Source: Flectonema sp. DT1601 (taxonomy: Eukaryota; Euglenozoa; Diplonemea; Diplonemida; Diplonemidae). Taken from it: 64,000 nt of DNA. The stretch spans positions 187,501-251,500 of the forward strand of contig OZ025806.1 in assembly GCA_964019425.1 (NCBI GenBank). The letters are read 5' to 3'. This document shows, in pieces, positions 11,411 to 20,950 of the stretch. The notes under the pieces were generated by a model. The model saw only the letters and a list, made by a program, of their open reading frames with translations, searched no databases and was not told where the DNA came from. Made by a program: the position numbers and the translations under genes. Numbering within the stretch: the first letter of the stretch is position 1; the number at the start of each line of letters is the position of its first letter.

Positions 11411-12455
11411 CTTTTTTTTTTTTTAAAGAAAAAACAATCAGTTTAGCGTCTTGACCAGGACGGAAAATAGAAAGTAATCGACATAGTCGATCGATAAAAA
11501 AAACAATGATAACATTGTTTATTCTTTTTTTTTTTTTTTTTAAATCTTTTTATTTATTTTTTAAAAAGAAAAAAAAAAAACGGAAAATAGAAATTAGTCA
11601 ACAACGTCGAACGATAAAAAAAAAAACAATGATAACATTGTTTATTCTTTTTTTTTTTATTTTTTTTTGTATTCTTTTTTATTAATTTTGAAAAAAAAAC
11701 AATCAGTTTTGCGTCTTGACCAGGACGGAAAATAGAAAGTGATCGACATAGTCGATCGATAAAAAAACAATGATAACATTGTTTATTCTTTTTTTTTTTT
11801 TTTTTTTTTTTAAATCCTTTTTATTATTTTTAAAGAAAAAACAATCAGTTTAGCGTCTTGACCAGGACGAAAAATAGAAAGTGATCGACATAGTCGATCG
11901 ATAAAAAAACAATGATAACATTGTTTATTCTTTTTTTTTTTTTTCTTCTTTTTTTTAAATCCTTCTTTTTATTTTTTAAAGAAAAAACAATCAGTTTAGC
12001 GTCTTGACCAGGACGGAAAATAGAAAGTAATCGACATAGTCGATCGATAAAATAAAAACAATGATAACATTGTTTATTCCTTTTTTTTTTTTTTTTATTC
12101 TTTTTATTTATTTTTAAAGAAAAAAACGGAAAATAGAAAGTAATCGACATAGTCGATCGATAAAAAAACAATGATAACATTGTTTATTCTTTTTTTTTTT
12201 TTTTTTTTTTTAAATTCTTTTTATTTATTTTTTAAGAAAAAAACGGAGAATAGAAATTAGTCGACAAAGTCGAACGATAAAAAAACAATGATAACATTGT
12301 TTATTCTTTTTTTTATTTTTTTTTTTATATTCTTTTTTATTAATTTTGAAAAAAAAAAAAAAACAATCAGTTTAGCGTCTTGACCAGGACGGAAAATAGA
12401 AAGTAATCGACATAGTCGATCGATAAAAATACAATGATAACATTGTTTAATCTTT
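9890..12455 (-). repeat. Three-hairpin satellite array in the LINE 3' UTR (19 units, copy B)
   Basis: Tandem units average about 136 bp (spacing 107-149) by the positions of ACAATGATAACATTGT, which I count 19 times from 9982 to 12431. Each unit is a poly(T) tract, then up to three short perfect or near-perfect hairpins: CGTCCTG-AC-CAGGACG, ATCGAC-ATA-GTCGAT and ACAATG-ATAA-CATTGT. About five units lack the first hairpin. Variant arms often stay paired or change to G-U. Short frames through the array are by-products of its simple composition. Confidence 0.9.
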
Positions 12456-12695
12456 TATAATTTTTTATTTTTTTTTTTGTTTTAAAAAAAAAAAAAAAAA
12501 ACAAGCGGAATTGATCATAATGGGTGGTAGGGGTTGTTATAACTTCGTTTGAAAATTCTTCTTTTTTGATTTCTTTTTTTTTTTCTTTTTACAGGAGTTA
12601 AGATCACTTTCAGGAGACAACACATTAACAAGAGCAGCAAGCAGAGTTGACACTATCAATTCAAATTTGAAATACCGGGAATTAATTTACAAGGA
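12456..12695 (-). other. LINE 3' UTR segment without genes
   Basis: This non-coding part of the 3' UTR lies between the satellite and the GGTATCTC array. It has long A and T runs and a more complex stretch (12590-12690) with no recognisable motif. It is repeated in copies C, D and I. Confidence 0.6.
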
Positions 12696-12792
12696 GGTAT
12701 CTCAAGTGACTTGGTATCTCTAGCGTGTCGGTATCTCTGGAGTGCTGGTATCTCGTATGTGCGTTGGTATCTCATGAGTGATGGTATCTCTT
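12696..12792 (-). repeat. GGTATCTC short-period array
   Basis: Six copies of GGTATCTC are spaced about 15-21 bases apart and separated by unrelated spacers such as AAGTGACTT and GAGTGCT. The same array is kept in the other LINE 3' UTR copies (23048-23143, about 29560-29660, and inverted at 56529-56624). Confidence 0.75.
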
Positions 12793-12894
12793 GTGCATTA
12801 GAGAAACGAAAAAGAATGTCATGACCATGACGGAAGAATTGAGGAATTGAGTTAACATGTTCAATTTAACTTATTTAAACTTTTTTTTTTTTTT

Positions 12895-13010
12895 TAACAG
12901 ACCGTAACTATTTGAAAATAAAATGTAGATGGGAAACAGTGAAAAGTAAAATGGATGATAAAATTAAATGAGAAATATGACATAACAGACCAGATAGAGA
13001 GTATTAAAAG
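12895..13010 (-). repeat. Block shared by the LINE 3' UTR and RepA
   Basis: The stretch with GTAGATGGGAAACA, AAAAGTAAAATGGAT and AACAGACCAGA matches 5735-5840 in RepA in the same order and orientation, with small gaps. Together with the shared 3' terminus it indicates that RepA was derived from this LINE or a close relative. Confidence 0.65.
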
Positions 13011-13117
13011 GAAATTGAAAAGGAAAAGAGAAACTAGGTTAACACTTATTTAAAATTAAGACCGGTTAGTCAGTTTAAGGTCTTGACTAGGACCAACAAA
13101 AAAGAAAGAAAAAAAAA

Positions 13118-13790
13118 TTTAACGATCAAGCTGAGCTGATCTTGTTTTTATTACAAATAGGGGAGCGGGAGGGATGGAAGGAATAGAGGAAAAAAAAAAG
13201 AAAAGGTTGATCAATTGGATCTGATCGTCGAGAAGAGGAAATTTTTTTAAAGGTTGATCGGTATAGCCGATCGTTGAGAAAAATAAACAGATATAAATAC
13301 AATCAGTTTAAATTAAAAAAAGAAAAAAAGATTAACGATCAAGCTGAGCTGATCTTGTTTTTATTACAAATAGGGGAGCGGGAGGGATGGAAGGAATAGA
13401 GGAAAAAAAAAGAAAAGGTTGATCAATTGGATCTGATCGTCGAGAAGAAGAAATTATTTTAAAGGTTGATCGGTATAGCCGATCGTCGAGAAAAATAAAC
13501 AGATATAAATACAATCAGTTTAAATTAAAAAAAGAAAAAAAGATTAACGATCAAGCTGAGCTGATCTTGTTTTTATTTAAAATTAGGGGAGCGGGAGGGA
13601 TGGAAGGAATAAAGGAAAAAAAAAAAAAAAAAAGGTCGATCAATTGGATCTGATCGTCGAGAAGAAGAAAACAATTATTTATAAAAAAAAAATGGTCGGT
13701 ATAGCCGATCGTTGAGAAAAGAACAGATATAAATACAATCGGTTTTGGTGATCGACGAGTGGAGCGATCACTTGACAAGAAGGAAAAAGA
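13118..13790 (-). repeat. Three tandem 213-bp repeats in the LINE 3' UTR
   Basis: The motif AACGATCAAGCTGAGCTGAT recurs at 13121, 13334 and 13546, giving a period of 212-213 bp. Every unit holds self-complementary stretches (GATCA-AGCTGAGC-TGATC; ATCGG-TATAG-CCGAT) between A-rich linkers. Short frames of 60-75 codons here follow from the repeat and are not genes. The array is repeated at 23469-24141 and 29982-30654. Confidence 0.85.
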
Positions 13791-14239
13791 AAGGACCGAT
13801 TAATTGGGGCTTTGATTGTATTCCCAAGGCATGTTTTTTTTTTTTTTTTTTTTATTATTCATTTACATTATTATTTTTTTTTTTTTTTTTTAAATTAATA
13901 ATCACATTTTGTTCAAAAATATTTCATATTAGAGTAAAAGAAAAAGAAAAAAAGAAATAAGAGAAAAAAAAAAAAAAAAAAAACCATTGCTGGCCCCCTC
14001 ACCACTCATAGAGGATGAGGAGGCCAGTAAGGCGTCACTCAAATCTATGCCAAGCCTTGGGAACTTGGATTGGGGTTTAGACCATTTATAATTAACAATT
14101 AACAATTAACCTGATTAACGTTATGATCTGACGGACATAAACATATCGATAAAATAATACAAACAAAAACGAACAATAAATAATAAATAAGCTAAAAAAC
14201 TAACTAAACAAAGTGATGTGAAAGTAAGGAAAAAGAGAA
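13791..14239 (-). other. LINE 3' UTR next to the stop codon
   Basis: No gene is seen. The segment holds two poly(T) tracts, a direct repeat of AATTAAC (14090-14115) and a small inverted stretch around GGCCCCCTCACCACTC and GAGGATGAGGAGGCC (13993-14024). It is shared by copies B, C (up to 24480) and D. Confidence 0.55.
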
Positions 14240-17200
14240 TTACAAGGGGGTGGAGTCACCGTGAACGTCATCAGCAGAACATCTCCTTCGATTGTAACGA
14301 TATCTTGATGGAGGGGTTCGTTTTTTCAGAGTTGAACGCTCAGACTTTCTCGGCGGAGTTTCATTTTCCTCATGTTCTTCTGTGTCTGGCGGACTCAAAC
14401 CTTCTGCCCATGAAGCTAATTGGAACTTCAGGGCCGCAATTTGAGACCGTGCCAAGGCGAGTTGAGCATTTAAATCGCTCGCCAGTCCCGTTAACATCAT
14501 GGATTGCTCAAGCTGCTCTGCGTGAGTTGTACACCGTTGGTGATTCAGCTCCGAGAGGCGAAGTTGGGCATCCAGAAGTTGTTCTGAGAGCTCTGCCGCT
14601 TTCTCGTTTGTTTCGAGAGAGTCATCTACTGCTCGACAGTAGTTCTCGAGTAAGTCAATCCTACCCTCGGACCATTGTCTCGCAATAGGTGTATTCTCTT
14701 TAACGGAGATAACGTGACTCTCTTGTCGTAAAATCTTGGTCGGCGTGCGGTCGAGAGCTTCACTCTGCGGCATTGTCGGAGGAATTGAGGCTAGAGGACA
14801 AAGAGGGGTGATATAATTAAGGGTAGGGATAAGGGGTTTAATAAGAGGAGTAAAAAGACTACTCGTAGTTGTAAAGAGCGAGAGGTAGTTCTTTGCTATC
14901 TTCATCATAGCAACAGATTCATACAGAACGGGGGTTCGGGGGGAAACTTGTTGACTAAAGTGGGTCATACGGGGACGCGCGGCACGCAAACTCTCGACCT
15001 CCTGTTGAGTATAGAAAAGTCTTATTTTACTTTCTCTTTCCTCATTACATTTGGTCTCCAATTCGTTCGACAGAAGAACAAACCTTTGATGGTAATTAAA
15101 GAGCGCCATTTCCGATAGGTCTGCTCTCTGAGTCAGATTTGCGAGCTCACGTTTCCTGTAATCTTCCACTAAGTCATATTGTCGAACTAGTGCAGAAAGA
15201 GAAGTCTTCGATTCATCGCGTTCTGCTGTTAACCGTTGAATTACTCCTTCCAGAAGTTCATATTCTTTTCTATCTTTTTCAATAATTAAAACAGGGGGCG
15301 CAGGAGGAAGTGAGGATGGATCCTGGTTGGTAGCTTTGATCTCAACAGGTAATCCATTTAGTAACTGCTTGTCTTTCTCGAGGGAGGCTGACATCGCATT
15401 AAAGTAAAATAAAAATAGAACATAAAAAATTCGTTCTTTCATTTGCTCTAATTCGTTTTCTAAAATCTGGCATTTCAAGGAAAGTTTCAGCCTTAATTTT
15501 CCTTCTTTTTTTTTGTACAAGGGGGTTTGAGAACCCATGTCAGATTGAGTTCTTATCACTATAGCGAAATCAGCAGGAAGTGTTTGCGATCCCGTTGACA
15601 TGAGTTCAGGTGGGGGAGTCTGGAAAGAGATGGAAGAAATAGAAGAGAATGACAAGGAGAGTCCAGTGAGCTCATCCTCATCTAACAAAACAGAAGGGGC
15701 CGGGGAGGAAGAACCATTGGCAATAAGTAGAATAGAAAGAGCCGATGCGTAACAAGTTTGCCAGATAAAACATTTCTCAAGCCACGATCTTTCAATGGTG
15801 AGCTTTTCGATCGTTTTCAGTTTTGTTACTTTGTGGATTTTGACTTCTTCCACAGGGAAGATTTCTTTACCATCTTTTATAAAACTTGCAGTGGCAGGTT
15901 CTTCTTTAATGCTGCGCATTAGTGGTCTTGAATGCCACGTGGGGAGGTTCCTCGTCTGGAACAGAACATATGAGCACTGTCTGGCGATTCTGGTGCATTC
16001 ACAAAATAAAGCTTTTGTTGGTGCTAAAGGTGAACCGATGTGACGTGTCCAGATGTTCAGCTGGTCCATGCAGATGTTTCCTCGTACGCCAACTTCAATA
16101 GTAAAAATGTTACAGTCGAAGCCATTAGCGATGATCGAGTCTCTTAGCTTTAGGTATTTCTTTTCCTTTAAGACATGAGAGGTTTCGAAACGATCTTCAT
16201 TTGGACACGTCAGCTCCAGAATCAGTGCTCTTTTCGCAAAAAAAGAATAAATAAAAATGTCTGGTCTTAGAGAGGACGAGACATGGCACACTTCAAGAGG
16301 AACAATTAGGCGGTTATCACCGACATCGTCGAGGATGACCCAATCATTCGCTAGTGAAAGTTCGCCTGTCTCTTTAGAAATTCTTTCTAGGGGTTTATTT
16401 TCCCCTGTTTTTAAAAAAGTTTGAGAGGGAGGCGGGAGGTTTTCTTTTCTTTTGTTGGCTTTTATTATCAACTCTTCCAAGAAGATAACAATGCGTTTTA
16501 GAACGCTGTCGTGACGCCACGTGAACCTCCCTTGTGTTAAAGAGACAGGACAGCCTGTTAAGACATGCCTGAGGGTAGGATTCACTTTGCCACACAAAAC
16601 ACAATTTTGGTCCACATTGGTGATGTTCCACCTCTTTAAATTATCTTGTGAGGGGAGGGTGTTTGTAACCGCTTTCAGTTGAAATGAGATATAGGCAGGA
16701 TTTCCCTCCCTAAGTACCTTATTCCAGGTGAAATCGTTTATCATACATTTAGACCACTCCTTCCACTGACCTTGGACTTGTAATTTATTCAAAGAGTTCA
16801 GTAGTTCATCTGTGGCTTCCACTTCAAAACGCTTAAGGAGATCGGGGCGAGTAGTACGTAGATCGCGCAATCGGTGACCAAGACCAGCTGATTGCTTCGC
16901 AAGAGAACGGTAAGAAAAAAACTTAATAAGGCGCTCCCACTCAGCAGAAGCTGAAAACTTTTTCGACCAGTTGGACGATTTCTCCATAATAACATTGTAG
17001 ACACCGTGCATGTCAGAGTCCTGTGAGGATCTGAGGATGTCTAGTTTAATTGATTGCGCTTGTTTATATAGCGTCTCAACTCTTTTGTGTCTGAGACCAA
17101 CAGTGTTCTTTGAACCGGTAAAAAGGATGACTGTGTTCGCAGAGCGGACAAATCCCCACCATTTCTTCAAAAAAGGTTTAATAATTTTGTCCATTTTTTT

Positions 17201-19366
17201 GGCAAAAGGGAGAGATAAGTCATGGATCATTAAACTCCATGTTAACCTTGACAATAACAAGTGTTGGACAGACCAAGCCTTCTGAGACCCATATAGTGGC
17301 ATGGCGTCGACTTTTTTTAAAAAATTCCTGGTAAAAGTGGTCAGGCGCTCTCGCAATTTCTGTTCTTTGGCGTTCGGCTCAAACCAACGCCCGAGGTATT
17401 TGAACTCTCCAGCTTCCTGGAGATTCGTAATCGGAACATTGTTAATCTTCAGGTCCGGGTTAGCTGGTTTCCCTTGTACAAAGCTGTGGGCAATGCATTT
17501 CTGGGGTTTCGCTTTCATACCACGAGACCAGGAAAGAAACTGTTCGAGCGACTTGATTAGCAATTTTGCCCCCGCCTTTGATGACGTGGTAAGTTGTAAA
17601 TCATCAGCAAAAGCTGCAACTAATAGTTGGAGGGATTTATTGTTAAACTCGTAGGCTTCCTGTTGATGAACTGCTAAGGAAAAGAGCAGTAGTTGGAATA
17701 CCAAATTAAAAAGGGTTGGGGAGGAAACGCAGCCTTGAAAGACACCAACTTCAAAAGGGATAGTGGGCGTCAGGCCTTCTCCAACTCTGATTTGGACGCG
17801 CATGGAGGAATAATACCTTTTATAGAAACCGATTATTCTTTCGTGAATTCCGAAATATTTTAAAGCAAAGAAAATTAATTGATGTTTGACTGAGCCGAAA
17901 GCATCTGCCAAATCCACCCAGACAATTGTTAGGTTTTTCCGGAGAGCTTTCACTTCTTTAAAAATCTCTGAGGTGATCGTGGCATGTTCGATACATCCAG
18001 AGACACCTTTCCTAAAGCCTTTTTGAAAATTAAATTTAGAAAGAGTGTGGTTTGCGACGGCTTCCTGAATAACCGTATTAAAAATTTTCCCGTCGCAGTT
18101 GCCCACAGCTATCGGTCTCGTTTTCGAGATGTCTTTCCCATCGGAGTTGGGCTTTGGGAGCATTGTTACAAATGCTAAGCCCCAACTATCCGGATAGGCC
18201 TTGAGTTCGAAAATTCTCTTTAATACCTTGTAAAGTGCTTCCATAAAAGTTGGGACCTTTTTCCATACAACATAAGGTATGCAATTGGGACCAGGGGCAC
18301 ATTTGTTTTTTTTCTTTGATAAGAGAATACCAAACTGTTCGAAGCTCGGGAACTGGATATCATCCATTGTCTTGTAGTCAGACTTAGGTAAAAAAGAGGG
18401 ATGGGTGAAATCAGTTTTTTTTTTTTCATTGTCACAATAGTTGTTTTTAAAATGTTCAATTATTTTTTCCTCTGGAATATCAAGGGAGGGGGGTTGAGGA
18501 TCTTCTTTTTGGAGTTCTTCTTTTATGGCAGTAAACGGATTTTGACGAAATTTATCTTGTAATTTTTTGAATAAATTTTTCTTTTCTAAATTCCGATACA
18601 TTCGGAAAATCCTTTTCATTCTCGTTCTTGCCTCTTTCCATTTGACAGCGTTCTCTATAGAAGGCCCAGATTTGCGGAGCTCCTGTCTTAGCTGTTTCAT
18701 TTCCAGACGACATTCAAGTTTTTCTTGGTCGAGGATGACCTCTTCCCTTGATTTCTGTTTGCGGGGTAAATTCCGCTTTGTTTCTTCAAAGAAACCGCTA
18801 CATATTTGATAAACCGTTTTGAGTAGTTTATCAAGTTGGTCGGCAGGTTTTGAAGAATTTTCTGTTTCGACGGTGAAAGTTTGAAGTTTTTCTGCAGCAG
18901 AAACGTCGATGTCCTTCCATTCAGTTCCAAAAGATCGGAATTTGAGACGAGACGGGTGTAACGGGGTAAAAGTGGGTGTTGTAGAGTTATAAGGAACGAA
19001 AGCTGTTTGTGAAGTTTTAAAATCTACAGATTCTCCTACAAAGGGAGGTTCCAGGTCTGAATTATTCCCTGTGAGGGGAGACAGAGGTGTACCTTTACAT
19101 GTACCGTTAACACAGTGTTTCGCTCTCGTAGCGATACTTTTGAAAAGCTTACCACATTCTGGACAAGGTAAGTGGTAACAATCTTTAACTTGGGAGTGGG
19201 TAGATGGGGGAAAACGTGACTTATAGTCCTTAAATTCCTTACTAAACTTACAGTTACGTCTAAAATGCGCAACTGGACCTTTGAGGTATGTCTCAAAACA
19301 TAAAGGACATTTGGCTACTAAAGTTTTATCCCCATCCAGAGCCGATCTCGAAATAGCCTCTTGCAA
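14240..19366 (-). CDS. LINE polyprotein: zinc fingers, RT, REL endonuclease, long coiled-coil tail
   Basis: The product would be the single protein of a REL-type non-LTR retrotransposon, which nicks target DNA and reverse-transcribes its own RNA there. Visible domains are two CCHC fingers (C20-C23-H34-C39 and C68-C71-H84-C90); RT at about residues 400-690 with VWVDLADAFGSV, GVFQGCVSSPTLFN and catalytic FADD near 587; a CCHC knuckle CVLCGKVNPTLRHVLTGC near 919; and a PD-(D/E)XK nuclease near 1030-1075 with RPDIF, LELTCP and KEKKYLKL. About 560 further residues follow, rich in E, L, Q and K heptads. R2 proteins usually run to about 1100 residues, so the tail is exceptional. The listed start is TTG; the frame is open back to a stop at 19519-19517, with no ATG until about 18697, beyond both fingers. 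The initiation site is therefore unknown. Confidence 0.88.
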   Translation of the reverse strand: MQEAISRSALDGDKTLVAKCPLCFETYLKGPVAHFRRNCKFSKEFKDYKSRFPPSTHSQVKDCYHLPCPECGKLFKSIATRAKHCVNGTCKGTPLSPLTGNNSDLEPPFVGESVDFKTSQTAFVPYNSTTPTFTPLHPSRLKFRSFGTEWKDIDVSAAEKLQTFTVETENSSKPADQLDKLLKTVYQICSGFFEETKRNLPRKQKSREEVILDQEKLECRLEMKQLRQELRKSGPSIENAVKWKEARTRMKRIFRMYRNLEKKNLFKKLQDKFRQNPFTAIKEELQKEDPQPPSLDIPEEKIIEHFKNNYCDNEKKKTDFTHPSFLPKSDYKTMDDIQFPSFEQFGILLSKKKNKCAPGPNCIPYVVWKKVPTFMEALYKVLKRIFELKAYPDSWGLAFVTMLPKPNSDGKDISKTRPIAVGNCDGKIFNTVIQEAVANHTLSKFNFQKGFRKGVSGCIEHATITSEIFKEVKALRKNLTIVWVDLADAFGSVKHQLIFFALKYFGIHERIIGFYKRYYSSMRVQIRVGEGLTPTIPFEVGVFQGCVSSPTLFNLVFQLLLFSLAVHQQEAYEFNNKSLQLLVAAFADDLQLTTSSKAGAKLLIKSLEQFLSWSRGMKAKPQKCIAHSFVQGKPANPDLKINNVPITNLQEAGEFKYLGRWFEPNAKEQKLRERLTTFTRNFLKKVDAMPLYGSQKAWSVQHLLLSRLTWSLMIHDLSLPFAKKMDKIIKPFLKKWWGFVRSANTVILFTGSKNTVGLRHKRVETLYKQAQSIKLDILRSSQDSDMHGVYNVIMEKSSNWSKKFSASAEWERLIKFFSYRSLAKQSAGLGHRLRDLRTTRPDLLKRFEVEATDELLNSLNKLQVQGQWKEWSKCMINDFTWNKVLREGNPAYISFQLKAVTNTLPSQDNLKRWNITNVDQNCVLCGKVNPTLRHVLTGCPVSLTQGRFTWRHDSVLKRIVIFLEELIIKANKRKENLPPPSQTFLKTGENKPLERISKETGELSLANDWVILDDVGDNRLIVPLEVCHVSSSLRPDIFIYSFFAKRALILELTCPNEDRFETSHVLKEKKYLKLRDSIIANGFDCNIFTIEVGVRGNICMDQLNIWTRHIGSPLAPTKALFCECTRIARQCSYVLFQTRNLPTWHSRPLMRSIKEEPATASFIKDGKEIFPVEEVKIHKVTKLKTIEKLTIERSWLEKCFIWQTCYASALSILLIANGSSSPAPSVLLDEDELTGLSLSFSSISSISFQTPPPELMSTGSQTLPADFAIVIRTQSDMGSQTPLYKKKEGKLRLKLSLKCQILENELEQMKERIFYVLFLFYFNAMSASLEKDKQLLNGLPVEIKATNQDPSSLPPAPPVLIIEKDRKEYELLEGVIQRLTAERDESKTSLSALVRQYDLVEDYRKRELANLTQRADLSEMALFNYHQRFVLLSNELETKCNEERESKIRLFYTQQEVESLRAARPRMTHFSQQVSPRTPVLYESVAMMKIAKNYLSLFTTTSSLFTPLIKPLIPTLNYITPLCPLASIPPTMPQSEALDRTPTKILRQESHVISVKENTPIARQWSEGRIDLLENYCRAVDDSLETNEKAAELSEQLLDAQLRLSELNHQRCTTHAEQLEQSMMLTGLASDLNAQLALARSQIAALKFQLASWAEGLSPPDTEEHEENETPPRKSERSTLKKRTPPSRYRYNRRRCSADDVHGDSTPL

Positions 19367-19807
19367 AGCCTCGGGGGCTGGGTTGGCTGAGAGATGGTTG
19401 CCAGTATCTTTATGACACCGCCGGCCCGGTGTTTCTTTTTTTTTTTGTTGTGAAGTAGCAATAATAAAAAAAAAAAAAAATAGAAAAGAGAATGGCTCAG
19501 AAACAATATCGATGAGTTAAGATCTTTTTTTTTAAACTATTCCTTTTTTTTTAATTTCGGGCAGCTAACCCTAGAGTTTTTTTTGGTAAATACTGTTTAA
19601 AGGAAAACGAGCTACGCTCTAAAACAGAAAAATCGGAGTAACTACTTGTTTATAATATATATTTTGATAAATAATGTGGTTGGCAAATGAATGCCGAAGA
19701 GGCAACTTGAGAAAAGCAATTGGATGAGAAGAAACATTGGGTCTTATAAAGCAAAGTAGATAGAGGGGCCTAAAAAGACCGCAGAGTGGATAGCTCCACA
19801 AAAGGCT
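19367..19807 (-). other. LINE 5' leader
   Basis: This 441-base leader lies between the tandem junction and the long frame. Its first bases in LINE sense are GCCTTTTGTGGAGCTATCC, directly after the neighbour's GAAATTCA. It contains one short ATG frame, a 15-base A/T run at 19466-19480 and the sequence feeding into the long frame without an in-frame ATG. REL LINEs such as R2 can carry a 5' ribozyme; I looked for a simple HDV-like P1 pairing and did not find one by eye. Confidence 0.55.
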
Positions 19808-20203
19808 GAATTTCGATAAGTGGGAAGTAACGGACTGGGAGCTTTTGGCTCCTGCCCTATTCCCGACGTAAACTTTCTTTTTATTTTTTTTTTTTTTTTA
19901 ACAGGCCCAAAGGGCGACAATGATGGTTGCTGACCAAGGAATAATATTCAAATGAATTTTCGTTTCAAAGAAACGAACAGAATTAAGAGAGAGGTAGAGA
20001 AAAAAAAAAAAAAAAAAAAAAAGAAAGAATAGAAAAAAAATATGAAGAGGAAATAATCAAACATGAAAAAAAAAAAAAAAAATAAAATATAAATAAAAAA
20101 CGTTGTATGAAAAAGGAAAAAAAGAAAAAAAAAAGACCAGAAAAGGAAAGAGAAAATGAAAAGGTATAATATTATTGTGGGGATATGAGGATAGCAGGGA
20201 GAT

Positions 20204-20241
<38 letters not shown>

Positions 20242-20494
20242 TTATTATTTAAAAAAAGGAAACAATCAGTTTAGCGTCTCGATCAGGACGGAAAATAGAA
20301 ATTAATCGACATAGTCGATCGATAGAAAAAAAACAATGATAACATTGTTTATTCCTTTTTTTTTTTTTTTTTTTTATTCTTTTTATTTATTTTTAAAGAA
20401 AAAACAATCAGTTTAGCGTCCTGACCAGGACGGAAAATTGAAAGTGATCCACATAGTCGATCGATAGAAAAAAGACAATGATAACATTGTTTAT

Positions 20495-20527
<33 letters not shown>

Positions 20528-20919
20528 CTTTTAATTATTTTAAAGAAAAAACAATCAGTTTAGCGTCTTGACCAGGACGGAAAATAGAAAGTGATCGACA
20601 TAGTCGATCGATAAAAAACAATGATAACATTGTTTATTCCTTTTTTTTTTCTTTTTTTTTTATTCTTTTTATTTATTTTTAAAGAAAAAACAATCAGTTT
20701 AGCGTCCTGACCAGGACGGAAAATAGAAAGTAATCGACATAGTCGATCGATAAAAAAAAAACAATGATAACATTGTTTATTCCTTTTTTTTTTCTTTTTT
20801 TTTATTCTTTTTATTTATTTTTAAAGAAAAAACAATCAGTTTAGCGTCCTGACCAGGACGGAAAATTGAAAGTGATCGACATAGTCGATCGATAAAAAAA
20901 CAATGATAACATTGTTTAT

Positions 20920-20950
<31 letters not shown>

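Larger units (their letters stand above)
9457..19807 (-). mobile_element. LINE copy B, apparently full-length REL-endonuclease retrotransposon
   Basis: This is a complete-looking copy: leader 19807-19367, one long frame 19366-14240, and a 4.8-kb 3' UTR down to 9457 ending in TTATCGAAATTCA. Its length is inferred from the tandem neighbour. The same 3' end recurs at 19808, exactly 10351 bp away, and from 9457 to about 14129 every landmark I checked recurs at +10351. No poly(A) tail follows the 3' end; it ends instead in a conserved stem-loop region, as in R2-like LINEs. I found no obvious target-site duplication. Two further copies of the 3' UTR and one of the coding part in this window are nearly identical, which points to recent activity or recent duplication. 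Confidence 0.85.

Noticed and set aside
11845-12180. 111-codon frame (MLSLFFYRSTMSITFYFPF) seen identically in each LINE copy
   Set aside because: It translates the hairpin satellite and its homopolymers; copies are identical because the DNA was duplicated, not because a protein is conserved.
9890-12455. CRISPR-like array of regularly spaced palindromes
   Set aside because: Spacers are homopolymers rather than unique sequences, the unit is a eukaryotic satellite inside a LINE, and no cas genes are present.
14218-14688. 156-codon plus-strand frame opposite the LINE tail
   Set aside because: Antisense shadow of the coiled-coil coding sequence, repeated only where the LINE is repeated.
19640-19807. 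HDV-like self-cleaving ribozyme at the LINE 5' end
   Set aside because: Expected from R2 biology, but I could not find a convincing 7-bp P1 pairing by eye; a covariance search would be needed.
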